In this document: positions 1 through 10,975 of the stretch, piece by piece
Layout of the letters: the number at the start of each line of letters is the position of its first letter
Position numbering within the stretch: position 1 is the stretch's first letter
Source: Schistocephalus solidus
Lineage: Eukaryota > Platyhelminthes > Cestoda > Diphyllobothriidea > Diphyllobothriidae
Assembly (NCBI GenBank): GCA_017591395.1
Contig: WEDG01006661.1
Location: forward strand, 1 to 64,000
Direction: 5' to 3'
DNA length: 64,000 bases
The notes under the pieces: model-generated
What the model saw: only the letters and a program-made list of their open reading frames with translations
Databases searched by the model: none
Told to the model about the DNA's origin: nothing
Program-made: the position numbers and the translations under genes

Positions 1-345
1 TGGCGTTTACGGACTCTGAATCCTGTGCCGGTCTTCATGCTGATGGCAATTTTACTGGCTCTGCAGACCTCAATCGGCTTATTTCTCAGTCGACAGTGAA
101 CAGCCGCTCGCCGACTTACCTGCTGGTTCAAGATACCGTATCCGTAACACTGAATGGAGAAGTTCCTCACCGGGGACCTGTGTTAACGCGTCCCTGTCCT
201 GAACTTTAATTACTCAATAAGCTGCAGTTTTTCCTGAAACTGGAAACAACGATCAGGAGTTTTTCTCAATTGACCCTCCACTGTATATATTTTGATCGTG
301 CCTGTAAACTGGCAATATATATATAAATAAAACTAAACTATGCGG
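1..345 (+). mobile_element. CR1-D LINE, 3' terminus (C-terminal ORF2 tail and 3' UTR)
   Basis: The + strand reads the last codons of a LINE ORF2 tail (containing DSESCAGLHADGN) and then a 3' UTR ending in an A/T-rich short-repeat tail near 320-345. The same tail and UTR occur on the - strand at 19,372-19,780 (DSESYAGLHAEGN), where they end a longer element, so this is the 3' end of a second CR1-D copy whose body lies left of the window. It abuts an unrelated LINE on the opposite strand. Confidence 0.75.
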
Positions 346-2680
346 CCTAATGAATGTTCCAAAAGTCTTTAGCGAAGAGATCTTCATCGAAATCCAAAAG
401 GCTCGCTCTGCTGGTATGCAAGCACCGCAAATTGCGCTCTTCGCCACTTTCCAGCAGTGAGATCGTTGATTTTTATGCGTGGTCTTCGCTACACCAGCGT
501 CCTTTTAGGGTTTCCACGTCTTTTGGCGGCTTTCCACCGTTGAGAGTAACTTCTACTTTTTGCAGAGATCCAGATGGGTTGCCTGCTGAAGCTATTGTAC
601 ACTTATCGACGTTGAACCCGCGAAAGCCAATGAGGAGTTGCGACCATCTCCTCCAACCGAGTTAGGGTTGATCTGCGGATTTATCTTCGTCAGCGAGGCT
701 CTGGATTACATTTCTGACGTTTACGCCATCGGCCAAACATTGCTGCTTTCACAGTCAAGAGTTACTGACACAATCTTTCACGTTTTATTGTACACGGTAT
801 TGGCCCTAGTACTGAGCCCTGAGGAACACTCGACCGCAGCGGAACTTTGACTTCTTGGCCGATGCAACAGCGCCGACCGGTGCTGCCGAATCCGGCAGAG
901 GGTGATCCACTTGAGGAGGTTACCTCATCTGTTCTAGCCTCTTGTACAGCAAGCGTGCGGCACAGTACGTCGAAGCGTTTTGAAAGTCAAATGAAGGCAA
1001 TGGGAACCGCGTGTCTATCTTCGACAGTGCTTGGATCCACCTCTGGAGCGAAATACAGCAAATTCGTTGTGCATGATCTTCCTTTGCTGAGGCGTGTTGA
1101 CGGCTTGATAACAAATTATGAGTCTCCCAGGAATTTCTAAACTCTAATTCGCTAAACTTGATGATCCTTTCCATAATCTTGCCAAAGGATGCGCCATCGT
1201 CGCTTATACCATGAATGAGACTGTACTTGTTGCACGCTACCGCTTTTGTACAAAGGGAGTCTAGCGCCAGCTTTCCAATCGAAAGGAAGCGTTTCCGGAG
1301 TCAAAGGACTTTTGAGAAGAGTACTACGGGTGAGGTGCGGAAGAGATGGCGGGCGAGTTCTTTCAGTAGCCGTGAAGCTCTCGTCTGGTCCTGGGGATTT
1401 CTGACTCTTTTAGCTCTTTATTCCGTTATTGGATCGTGAAATTCTGAGCAGTAATATTGGCTTATGCTTGCCTTGCAGTCGGCGGGTTATCCGCACTGAG
1501 GGACGAAGGGAACTCGGCCCGCCGAAGGCTGAGCGGTAGAACTGTGTAAAAGAAGTACTCGGCTCCCCTGTTTTCAGAAATTTCGACGCCCACCGCAGTC
1601 TTAATCAACGGTATTTGATGTTTATTCCTTGTACGTCTATGGAGGTAACTGTAGACTAACTTTGGATTCTGCGTTGCCTATTGGAAGCAAAAGCCTCTCA
1701 AATTCTCTTCGTGTTTTAAGAATAAGGCTTCTCTTTTTGCTTCTCTGAGTATTCATCATTTAAATGATCTTCTGCCCTGATGCTCTGGAGCGGATCACTT
1801 TATTGCTTCCTGTTTTATTTCCCTTTTAAGTTGCTGTCTAGCTACTCAGGACGCCTGTAGTGGACACTCGTTAGTTGAAAATTGTCCATAAGTTGCAGAA
1901 GAATATTTCGGAAAGGACTCCCAATCTTCGTTCACGGTGCTCAGCTTGTTGAGGTCAGTTGATGTGGCTAAAATCTGCTCGCATCTGATGAAAGTTTCTC
2001 CTTGAGCATTACGCCGTTTTCCTCTATAGCAGGCGCAACGGAGACTAAGGAGTAGTAGTCCTGCAGCTCACTACGACCGAGGCAGGCATTGAAATAATCT
2101 CATCCAATACTGCCTGATGTTTCGTGAAAACCAGGTCCAAGACAGTTGTATTCCTTCACGTGTTCTGGTGGGGAAAGGGACATGTACGTGAGGGAGTGCA
2201 GCTTCACGGTCTTTTGCAGAAAGCACATAATCAAAGAGTCGGTTGCGGGCATGATGAGTTGAACAGTGCTCCAGTTGGTTCCTGCAGTTGCGTTGAGTCA
2301 CCCATGAAATCATGACATTAAGGTCGACTGGAGAAATTTTCTAGTGTTCCAGCAAAGTGAGTGTCCGTTGTCTCAGTCTGTCACTGGGTGGCCGATGAGA
2401 CAATGAGGACATCTCTGGACATCGGAGTACCAAGAGCCTTGATGATATTCAACCGTATGGCGCGCTGCGCCAGCTTGCTCATCTTGTCGAGACACTATTA
2501 TGTCTTTCACATACACAATTATTCCACCACCCTGTCGGTTTCTCTGTCCCTCCGACATATTTGGTATACAGACAATGTTATTTCGCTATCTCGAATACTG
2601 CCGACAGCCAGATTTCGGTTACTGCTATCACATCTGGAATGCTTCGGCTTAGAGGCAAATTTTTTAACTCATCAAGTTTT
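346..2680 (-). mobile_element. Degenerate CR1-B-like LINE (endonuclease to reverse transcriptase)
   Basis: Read on the - strand, this stretch holds broken pieces of one LINE ORF2 in the expected order. At about 2,550-2,370 there is an AP-endonuclease piece with NRQGGGIIVYVKD. At about 2,310-2,070 there is the GDFN-region equivalent and following residues. At about 1,170-920 there is an RT piece with ETHNLLSSRQH and a GRSCTTNLLY-like block. At about 447-350 there is the C-terminal FGTFIRP motif. Each piece aligns with the better-preserved copies at 13,242-17,915 and 61,259-63,930. Many stops and frameshifts make it inactive. The sequence after FGTFIRP is missing where the CR1-D end at 1-345 begins. 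Confidence 0.65.
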
Positions 2681-2682
2681 AA

Positions 2683-4035
2683 TGAAGGTAGGAGAAAAAG
2701 CTGCTTAGGAAAAAAATGGTCAGCTGAGTAGAGTAGGGTGATACGGTGGTAGCATTTCAGAATGAGATAATGAACGTCCGAGATGATTGGTTCTTGATCA
2801 CTTAGGCGTATGGAAACAAAATCTCACGAAAAATGCGTCCAATGAACTAAGTCCTCAGCATCTTAGGATCCAGAATTGAATTCTGATGATGGTTAGTATC
2901 CAAAGAAACGGTAGCATTTTAGACTGTGGACCACCGAATGTGTACGTCCGAATGACGTCATCGTTTAGATGACTGGTGATATAAGGAGACATCATAGTTC
3001 ATGGGCGACTCGAGGTAGCGAAAATATAGTTTCAAGAGGGTCACTTAAATTCCCGATGGTCCTTTCTCCGAGTCATGATGGAAAGCTACTGGGAAAAAGA
3101 TGAGGAAAAATAAAAGGTTAAATAGAATCAGTGTTAAGATAAATGTGCAGTCTTTGCTTGAATGCAGATAGACTTGTTTTAATTGGCAAGTTATTCTAAA
3201 GAAAACTGTACCTAGAAGCAAAAGAGAGAGCGTTTACAGTGGAGGATGCAGGGGGAGGTATAATAAGTTCAGAATTTCTTAGGTTTGTGGGAAGATTAAC
3301 GGGGTAATGACAGAAAGCTTGGGGAGAGTTGAGCTATAATTTAGTCGGAAAAAGGAGACAAAAAGTCTGCTTCAAGTCTCCTGACCCAAAAGAAAATTTT
3401 AGCTTCATTATCTGGCATCTTGTTGAGTAGAAAGTAGTTAAAAAGAGTCGGAAATAGGAGTTTTTGTGAAATATCTTTGGACATTTTTCAATTTTTCGAA
3501 CGGCTAGATTCGTTCATTAAACCGAAGAAAGGACAGCAAAATTCAAGAATGGGAAGTAAAAACATACGATAAAGGCTTAATTTATTTTCAAGAAGGTAGA
3601 AATTATAAGAAATAAAGCCGCAAATCTGAGCAGCTCTGGCCGTAATTCTATTGGCCTGAGGTGAAAGATTTAATTTATTGGTGTAGCTTAAGCCCAAGTC
3701 CTTGATGGAGGAACATTCAATCATAGGGCAACCTTCAAAAATAAGAGGTTGCGGCAACCTTACAGGCCCAAAACTCATGTAGCGACACTTAGTAGGTGAG
3801 AACTCCATTAGCCATGTGGAGCTCCAGGCCGAAAGAGCGTATTAGTCTGAATACATTTGTTCTAGGCACCGTTCGGTCGTAGAGAGTTAGAGAAGGAATA
3901 CACGCATTTGAGGTCATCAGCATAAATAAAAGATTGAGCATGTTTGAACTATCGATGAAATATCATATATATATACAGTACAACAACAAAGGACCTAATA
4001 CGGTACCTTGGAAGGACACCACTAACTATCAACAA
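2683..4035 (-). mobile_element. CR1-C LINE, 3' half (RT C-terminus and 3' UTR)
   Basis: The - strand at 3,808-3,488 encodes the RT C-terminal region (MSFGPVRLPQPLIFEGCP and downstream residues), preceded at about 3,930 by the catalytic-region remnant and at about 4,015 by a GVLQGTE-like motif. It is nearly the reverse complement of 18,060-19,365, including the 3' UTR, so it is a second CR1-C copy in opposite orientation. A small indel-rich patch with a short TA run lies at 3,955-3,985. The element is 5' truncated near 4,035. Confidence 0.75.
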
Positions 4036-4114
4036 CATCGTCTCCCAAGCCCCAACCATACCCTCTGGGTTTCCTCCCAGACTTCTCGAGAGAGCCTTGC
4101 ACACGCTAGCAGCC

Positions 4115-4750
4115 TAGAATGTTAAGATCACTTTAAGACAATCCCAGAAGCAACCAACTGCAGGAGGAGGGCGCAAGTCGCCTCGCAACTGGCGCGCTAC
4201 AAGGTGGAAATTGCTGCTATCAGCGAGACCCGATTCTCTGAGCAGGGCCAGTTGGAGGAGGTGTGTGCAGGCTAAGAAAACCTTCTTCTGGAGCGGCCGG
4301 CAAAGGCAGAGTGACGCGATACTGGTGTCGCCTTTGCCATCTGGAACTACATCGTGGGACGTCAGCCCGGCTTACGGCAGGGTATAAATGATCGCCTGAT
4401 GAGCCTCCCCCTGCCTCTTTGGGAGACAAGTTCACCACTATCATCCAGCGCCTACGCTCTCCCAATGACGAACTCTGATGCAGCGAAGGAAAAATTGTAC
4501 GGGGACCTGCGTGCCCTGCTGCTGACTGTGCTAAAGGCGGATAAGTTAATTTTTCATAGGTTATTTTAACGCCCACGTCGGGATAGTCGTGCGTCGTGGA
4601 GAAACGTGTTGGGTCCAATGGTCTCGGTAGCCGTAATAATTACGGTCTTTTTCTTCTGCAAACGTGTGTGGAACACCGTCTCTTGCTGATCAACACCTTC
4701 TTCCGCTTCCCCGGTACGTGCTAAAGGCGACGGTCGAGAAACTGCCACCT
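4115..4750 (+). mobile_element. RTE-type LINE fragment (AP endonuclease domain)
   Basis: The + strand encodes a frame-broken endonuclease domain: QLARYKVEIAAISETRFSEQ near 4,175-4,240, then [13 protein letters not shown], a [19 protein letters not shown] block near 4,450-4,510, and KADKLIF near 4,530. Residue order and wording match the LINE endonuclease often annotated in helminths as craniofacial-development-protein-2-like. Frameshifts near 4,255 and 4,565 and loss of the GDFNARVG motif make it dead. A later part of the same type of element lies at 24,390-24,950. Confidence 0.65.
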
Positions 4751-4938
4751 CTTGGACCAAGCTCAAGGAATACGCTCAGCTTAGAGTTCCTCAATGCAGA
4801 GATCAGTTGTAAATAAGATGGCTGAGCTTATAGCAGTAGCATTGAGCTTTGATATAGATGTGCTGCTGCATCACTTACTCCTGGACTCATTCTCTTATTT
4901 CTGACTCTGATGCTTGCTAGAAATAATTTCAATTTGTA
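4750..4938 (+). mobile_element. CR1-C LINE, left piece (start of endonuclease), interrupted by PLE-1
   Basis: Shifted frames read a FLNAEIS..NKMAELIAVALSF block, matching LLNARSVINKMAQLRAIAF of the CR1-C copy at about 59,325-59,390. The homology stops at 4,938 and resumes at about 10,976, where the endonuclease continues with AEKRGGGCFLYIK. The PLE-1 cluster therefore sits inside this copy. The last 8 bases here (4,931-4,938, AATTTGTA) recur at 10,968-10,975. Confidence 0.7.
4931..4938 (+). repeat. Target-site duplication, left copy (AATTTGTA)
   Basis: AATTTGTA occurs at the left edge of the PLE-1 cluster and again at 10,968-10,975 at its right edge. CR1-C coding sequence lies directly outside both copies, so the pair is a candidate target-site duplication made when the cluster inserted. 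Confidence 0.6.
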
Positions 4939-5211
4939 GCATTTTTCTCCCGGGTATGAATTTAAAGCAGGCGTAAACAGCAGGATTTATTGGTACCAAG
5001 AAATTTCGTGACAGCTTATCAACTGCAACCCGTCTTTTGCATAACACAAGTAACGAATGAAAATGGACAGCAGTTTGAAATTAACAGAAAATATCAATAC
5101 ATAACAGCAAAGTCCAATGGACAACGTACAATAACTTCAAAAAGGAAATGTGAGGGAGAAGCTTATACAACTAGAACCATGAAGCATCTAGGGTGAAAAT
5201 CACCAGGGCAA

Positions 5212-5718
5212 TTGTAGATTAATCACGTAGTCTAGTTGCTTACAAAGATTGGGCTTTCTCCCTCCGTATGTACGCTGCTTCCAAGTAGCGCACGTCCGAG
5301 TTGTTCGTGCCCGAACAAGTACGCGGAAAAGCTGTTTTTGAGGTCTACATAATGACCACTGTCTAGTATATGTTTAGTAATCGAAGAACGTGGTACTTTA
5401 TTTTTCTTGTTTAAATAACCAATTAGGTAAAATGTTCAGTGGCTCTGGTTGCTAATTGCCTTTGCGTTCGCCCAATGTACTTGCATCCACAAGTGCACGT
5501 GAATTCATAAACACAATTTGGGGTGGCGTGCAACGGCAAGGCATCGTTTGGATGGTTGATTGGCAGGCTTCTAGTACGATTGATAAAGAAGAGCTGAGCT
5601 GCATTGTATGTTCTTCCAATGGTGCAGCATAATCGTCGCTTGATAGTATTAGAAATATTGTCACCCTTAAAGGGTAAGTATATGCTAACGGGCTTTTTGG
5701 AACTGAATGTTCCACCAC
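5212..5718 (-). pseudogene. PLE-1 copy B GIY-YIG endonuclease domain (broken)
   Basis: This would nick target DNA for PLE integration. The - strand gives the same residues as the intact copy A domain at 7,852-8,367: a CVYEFTC.CGCKYIGRTQRQL core (the GIY-YIG equivalent), then a Cys/His-containing middle and the AAYIRREKPNLCKQ tail. In this copy the open stretch 5,718-5,452 is in a shifted frame, and extra bases near 5,320-5,440 break the remainder. Two Cys residues just before YIG are typical of PLE endonucleases. Confidence 0.75.
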
Positions 5719-5896
5719 TTTTGGTCGTAAGGTGTTGCTATATTTTTGAATGAAACGTGCAGGATATCCACAGTTAAGTAAGACTGATTTGATGCAGGCA
5801 ATGTCTGTATCTAGAGTTTCACTAGAACAAATATTTCTCGCCGTTTAAAAAAGTGTATGTACCAAATTTCATTTCCATTGTACTGGTACAAAGCAT

Positions 5897-6520
5897 TTAA
5901 AAGTTCAAGTATTGCCCTTTCCAAGTATTTTTGTGGAAGACAGAGCGCCTTATTGAGCCATCATCCTCTCTGACTATGAGGACGTCTAGGTAAGGTAGCG
6001 TGTTTTTCTTTTCCTTGTTCATTGTAAATTTTATCTTATGATGCAATGTATTCATGGTAGAAAGAAGGACTACGGCGTCTTTCTTGTTAGCAACAATCGC
6101 AAATATATCCTCTACGTATCTTCTGTATAATGTTGTCATCTTCAATTTAGAGGACACCTTTTCTTCAAAGTGACCCATAAAAACATCGGCGAAGGTTGGT
6201 CCAAGTGGACTTCCCATTGCGACTCCATCAATTTGTCTATAGATTTGCCCATTAAACAGCAGTTGTACATTTTTGGTGCAAAGTGTCAACAATTCACGTA
6301 GTACTTCAGTCGACAGACGTGTTTTAGTCGCATGGGTGCATATACCATCTATTGTTTCATCCAATGGTACATTTGTAAATAAAGATTCCACGTCCAATGA
6401 AATCATACACTTACCGGCGATGTTTAAGCGCTTAATTACATCAATAAAATGAAAACTGTCTTTTTGTGGTATAAGTGGAAAAACAGTTTTCGAATTGGTT
6501 GTAGCTCCCTTACAAGCCAT
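5897..6520 (-). pseudogene. PLE-1 copy B reverse transcriptase, C-terminal two thirds
   Basis: This open stretch of 207 codons encodes PLE RT motifs: MISLDVESLFTNVP (first catalytic Asp region), [20 protein letters not shown], and YRRYVEDIFAIV, followed by LPYLDVLIVRE. The usual YVDD box reads YVED, so the first catalytic Asp is Glu, as in copy A. Upstream RT residues (6,900-6,530) are present but interrupted by frameshifts near 6,480, 6,640 and 6,750. It is a dead copy closely related to copy A. Confidence 0.85.
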
Positions 6521-7472
6521 TTAGCTAGTCTATGTTGAGGTGCATTAGACATTGAAAGAATTGGCCGTAGAGGTATGTCCTTCTTATGTGTTTTGGGTAA
6601 TCCATATAATCTGGGGATATGTGTACCTTTTTGGTTTTAGAGAGAGCGCAGTATTAGCTTCAATCAGGTTTTTTTGTCCAACAACTGTTTAACCATTTTC
6701 CAAACTGATTTCTCCATTGCTTTAGTTTTGATCTTTCCCTGATGTCTCAAGGTGAAATTTACTTTGGTCATTTAAAATAGATTCCATTTTTTTCTCACAT
6801 AGTCCTTCCGGTTAAGGATAATAACTCCGTGGCCTTTGTCAGGCTTTGGAGATTATTATTTGTTCATGATGTTTCAGTGCGGAAAGGGCAGCCAAGTGTT
6901 CTTTTGTTAGAGGTGTCAGTTGTGTTATAGGCGCTTTTACGGTACTGATGAGCAATGTCCACAAATTTTTGCTTTCAGCCAGCCAACGTCGTCAATGGAT
7001 CTGGGTACTAGATCAGCTAGTTGACAATTCAATTCTTCAAACTGGGTCTCAATTTCAACTGGGTTTATTCTACTGTTCGGCACACAAAAAGTCGAGTCCC
7101 TAGTGATAAAGCTTCTGATTGTAGCTTATTGAGTTTAATGTCTGATAGATTAAGAATAACTTCATCAATGTTCACAGGAAAATTTTCGTCCGTTGGTCTC
7201 TTGCATAAGGACTTCCTTAGTTAAGAGCGATGTGAGCCTCTTTGTCTTACTTAGTATAATGCAAGTATGTTTCATGAACATTAACCAACAGTATAGACTT
7301 ATCTTGTCAAGGACATGTTTTGTCTGATCCAGGCGAGATTTGATGAGTGAAACGGTCTCAACTGAGTCTTCAATTTTTGATTGTGTAAGGCGGTCCAGAT
7401 TTTTTTATCGTTGGACGTAATTTTGCCCCTACGGAGGATCTTGAAGAAATCCACTGGGATACTCCTTGCTAT

Positions 7473-7697
7473 TTATGCAGTTCTGAAGAAATTCAATCCG
7501 TGTATTTTTCCTTCGTTATTTTGCATTTTAATTGTAAAATGTCTATCCAAAGACTTAATTATATCTGGTGGGAGGTGCTGTTTGAGAAATGTAAAGCATT
7601 TTCTCCCGGGTATGAATTTAAAGCAGGCGTAAACAGCAGGATTTATTGGTACCAAGAAATTTCGTGACAGCTTATCAACTGCAACCCGTCTTTGCAT
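7473..7697 (-). pseudogene. PLE-1 copy B N-terminal ORF fragment
   Basis: A 74-codon ORF starts (Met at 7,697) inside the repeat shared with the 3' UTR of copy A and continues into copy B, ending at a stop at 7,473. Past that stop, shifted frames continue with PLE N-terminal sequence down to the RT. This shows that the terminal repeat supplies the translation start of the downstream copy. Function of this N-terminal part is not known; it is basic and lacks a recognised motif. Confidence 0.6.
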
Positions 7698-7851
7698 AAC
7701 ACAAGTAACGAATGAAAATGGACAGCAGTTTGAATTAACAGAAAATCAATACATAACAGCAAGTTCCAATGGGCAACGTAAATAACTTCAAAAAAGGAAA
7801 TGTGAGGGAGAAGCTTATACAACTAGAACCATGAAGCATCTAGGGTGAAAA
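7597..7851 (-). repeat. PLE-1 terminal repeat shared by tandem copies A and B
   Basis: About 255 bp are nearly identical to 4,939-5,211 and, in reverse complement, to 10,738-10,967. On the - strand it is the 3' UTR of copy A and at the same time the 5' leader of copy B, the arrangement known for PLE pseudo-LTRs. Confidence 0.8.
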
Positions 7852-8367
7852 TCACCAGGGCAATTGTAGATTAATCACGTAGTCTAGTTGCTTACAAAGA
7901 TTGGGCTTCTCCCTCCGTATGTACGCTGCTTCCAAGTAGCGCAATGTCCGAGTTGTTCGTGCCCGAACAAGTACGCGGAAAGCTGTTTTGAGGTCTACAT
8001 AATGACCACTGTCTAGTATATGTTTAGTAATCGAAGAACGTGGTACTCTATTTTCTTGTTTAAATAACCAATTAGGTAAATGTTCAGCGGCTCTGGTTGC
8101 CAATTGCCTTTGCGTTCGCCCAATGTACTTGCATCCACAAGTGCACGTGAATTCATAAACACAATTTGGGGTGGCGTGCAACGGCAAGGCATCGTTTGGA
8201 TGGTTGATTGGCAGGCTTCTAGTACGATTGATAAAGAAGAGCTGAGCTGCATTGTATGTTCTTCCAATGGTGCAGCATAATCGTCGCTTGATAGTATTAG
8301 AAATATTGTCACCCTTAAAGGGTAAGTATATGCTAACGGGCTTTTTTGGAACTGAATGTTCCGCCAC
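7852..8367 (-). pseudogene. PLE-1 copy A GIY-YIG endonuclease domain
   Basis: The 171-codon open stretch is the best-preserved PLE-1 endonuclease in the window. It shows SIYLPFKGDN, a C-x-C-x-C cluster leading into KYIGRTQRQL, AAEHLPNWLFKQ, ITKHILDSGH, and ends LQLPW. Single-strand nicking is the known role of this domain in PLEs. It is separated from the RT ORF by a frame change between about 8,368 and 8,545 (the other frame covers 8,013-8,450), so RT and endonuclease are not one uninterrupted ORF here. Confidence 0.85.
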
Positions 8368-8544
8368 TTTTGGTCGTAAGGTGTTGCTATATTTTTGAAT
8401 GAAACGTGCAGGATATCCACAGTTAAGTAAGACTGATTTGATGCAGGCAATGTGTGTATCTAGAGTTTCATTAGAACAAATATTTCTCGCCGTTTAAAAA
8501 AGTGTATGTACCAAATTTCATTTCCATTGTACTGGTACAAAGCA

Positions 8545-9600
8545 TTAAAAGTTCAAGTATTGCCCTTTCCTTGTATTTTTGTGGAAGACAGAGCGCCTTA
8601 TTGAGCCATTATCCTCTCTGACTATGAGGACGTCTAGGTAAGGTAGCATGTTTTTCTTTTCCTTGTTCATTGTAAATTTTATCTTATGATGCAATGTATT
8701 CATGGTAGAAAGAAGGACTTCGGCGTCTTTCTTGTTAGCAACAATCGCAAATATATCCTCTACGTATCTTCTGTATAATGTTGTCATCTTCAATTTAGAG
8801 GACACCTTTTCTTCAAAGTGACCCATAAAAACATCGGCGAAGGTTGGTCCAAGTGGACTTCCCATTGCGACTCCATCAATTTGTCTATAGATTTGCCCAT
8901 TAAACAGCAGTTGTACATTTTTGGTGCAAAGTGTCAACAATTCACGTAGTACTTCAGTCGACAGACGTGTTTTAGTCGCATGGGTGCATATACCATCTAT
9001 TGTTTCATCCAATGGTACATTTGTATATAAAGATTCCACGTCCAATGAAATCATACACTTACCGGCGATGTTTAATCGCTTAATTTCTTCAATAAAATGA
9101 AAACTGTCTTTTGTGGTATGAGTGGAAAACAGTTTTCGAATTGGTTGTAGCTCCCTTACAAGCCATTTAGCTAGTCTATGTTGAGGTGCATTAGACATTG
9201 AAAGAATTGGCCGTAGAGGTATGTCCTTCTTATGTGTTTTGGGTAATCCATATAATCTGGGGATATGTGTACCTTTTGGTTTTAGAGAGAGCGCAGTATT
9301 AGCTTCAATCAGGTTTTTGTCCCACAACTGTTTAACCATTTTCCAAACTGATTTTTCCATTGCTTTAGTTTTATCTTTCCCTGATGTCTCTAGGTAAAAT
9401 TTACTTTGGTCATTTAAAATAGATTCCATTTTTCTCACATAGTCCTTCCGGTTAAGGATACTAACTCCGTGGCCTTTGTCAGGCTTGGAGATTATTATTT
9501 GTTCATGATGTTCCAGTGCGGAAAGGGCAGCCAAGTGTTCTTTAGTTAGAGGTGTCAGTTGTGTTACAGGCGCTTTACGGAACTGATGAGCAATGTCCAC
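8545..9600 (-). pseudogene. PLE-1 copy A reverse transcriptase
   Basis: This 351-codon ORF covers nearly the whole [80 protein letters not shown], and YRRYVEDIFAIV. The last motif departs from the YVDD consensus and probably weakens or abolishes catalysis. The ORF ends at 8,545 in the linker before the endonuclease. It reads upstream without a stop to about 9,650, where the element is cut by the inverted copy C. Confidence 0.9.
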
Positions 9601-9653
9601 AAATTTTGCTTTCAGCCAGCCAACGTCGTCAATGGATCTGGGTACTTGATCAG

Positions 9654-10967
9654 CAAAAATTGTACAACTGCTGTTTAATGGGCAAATCTATAGACAAATT
9701 GATGGAGTCGCAATGGGAAGTCCACTTGGACCAACCTTTGCCGATGTTTTTATGGGTCACTTAGAAGAAAAGGTTTCCTCTTAATTGAAGATGACAACAT
9801 TATACAGAAGATACGTAGATGATATATTTGCGATTGTTGATAACAAGAAAGATGCCGTAGACCCTCTTTCTACCATAAATACATTGCGTCATAAGATAAA
9901 ATTTACAATGAAACAAGGAACAGTACAACACGTTACCTTACCTAGGCGTCCTTATAGTCAGAGAGGATGATGGCTAAATAAGGCGCTCTGTCTTCCACAA
10001 AAATACATGGAAAGGGCAATACTGGAACTTTAAAAGCTTTGTACCAGTACAATGGAAACGAAATTGGGTACATACTTTTTTTTAAACGGCGAGAAATATT
10101 TGTTCTAGTGAAACTCTGGATACAGACATTGCCTGCATCAAATCAGCCTTACTTAACTGTGGATATCTTGCACGTTTCATTCAAAAATATAGCAACACCT
10201 TACGACCAAAAGTGTCGGAACATTCAGTTCCAAAAAAGCCCGTTAGCATATACTTACCCTTTAAGGGTGACAATATTTCTAATACTATCAAGCGACGATT
10301 ATGCTGCCCCATTGGAAGAACATACAATGCAGCTCAGCTCTTCTTTATCAATCGTACTAGAAGCCTGCCAATCAACCATCCAAAGGATGCCTTGCCGTTG
10401 CACGCCACCCCAAATTGTGTTTATGAATTCACGTGCACTTGTGGATGCAAGTACATTGGGCGAACGCAAAGGCAATTGGCAACCAGAGCCGCTGAACATT
10501 TTCCTAATTGGTTATTTAAACAAGAAAAAAGAGTACCACGTTCTTCGATTACTAAACATATACTAGACAGTGGTCATTATGTAGACCTCAAAACAGCTTT
10601 CCGAGTACTTGTTCGGGCATGAACAACACGGACATTGCGCTACTTGGAAGCAGCGTACATACGGAGGGAGAAACCCAACCTTTGTAAGCAACTAGACCAT
10701 GTGATCAATTTACAATTGCCCTGGTGATTTTCACCCTAGATGCTTCATCGTTCTAGTTGTATAAGCTTCTCCCTCACATTTTATTTTTTTGAAGTTATTT
10801 ACGTTGACCATTGGACCTTGCTGTTATGTATTGATTTTCTGTTATTTCAAACTGCTGTACATTTTCATTCGTTACTTGTGTTATGCAAAGACGGGTTGCA
10901 GTTGATAAGCCATCGCGAAATTTCTTGGTACCAATAAATCCTGCTGTTTACGCCTGCTTTAAATTTT
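9654..10967 (+). mobile_element. PLE-1 copy C (inverted, 5'-truncated)
   Basis: On the + strand this copy starts within the RT at the sequence for [14 protein letters not shown] and runs through the RT C-terminus (9,785-9,970, with intact YVDDIFAIV), the endonuclease (10,190-10,735) and the 3' UTR to 10,967. It is inverted relative to copies A and B and joined to the truncated 5' end of A. Frameshifts near 9,680 and 9,940 and a stop at 10,621 inactivate it. Confidence 0.85.
10212..10622 (+). pseudogene. PLE-1 copy C GIY-YIG endonuclease domain (premature stop)
   Basis: The open stretch reproduces the copy A endonuclease through KTAFRVLVRA. A TGA then stops it where copy A continues RTTRTLRYLEAAYIRR. 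The rest is readable past the stop to about 10,735. The Cys-rich KYIGRTQRQL core is intact. Confidence 0.85.
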
Positions 10968-10975
10968 AATTTGTA
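10968..10975 (+). repeat. Target-site duplication, right copy (AATTTGTA)
   Basis: This is an exact match to 4,931-4,938 and marks the right edge of the PLE-1 cluster. The CR1-C endonuclease resumes immediately after it. Confidence 0.6.

Larger units (their letters stand above)
4939..7596 (-). mobile_element. PLE-1 copy B (near full-length Penelope-like element)
   Basis: The element runs on the - strand from a leader inside 7,597-7,851 down to 4,939. Its parts in order are: an N-terminal ORF (7,697-7,473, MQRRVAVDKLSRNFLVP onward); a broken N-terminal region containing LADLVPRSIDDVGWLKAK near 7,010-6,960; the reverse transcriptase (about 6,900-5,897); the GIY-YIG endonuclease (about 5,720-5,215); and a 3' UTR (5,214-4,939). 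The 3' UTR is repeated at 7,597-7,851, so copies A and B are head to tail and share an LTR-like repeat, as PLEs do. Several 1-nt indels break the frame. Confidence 0.85.
7597..9653 (-). mobile_element. PLE-1 copy A (5'-truncated)
   Basis: This is the upstream member of the tandem pair on the - strand. It begins abruptly at 9,653 with the PRSIDDVGWLKAK-equivalent region, lacks the N-terminal part present in copy B, and runs through RT and GIY-YIG endonuclease to the shared terminal repeat. Its 5' end is joined directly, head to head, to inverted copy C at 9,654. Confidence 0.85.

Noticed and set aside
7597..7720. Hammerhead motif in the PLE-1 terminal repeat
   Set aside because: A TTGATAA...GAAAT order is present, but stem II does not pair and the core is not CUGANGA.
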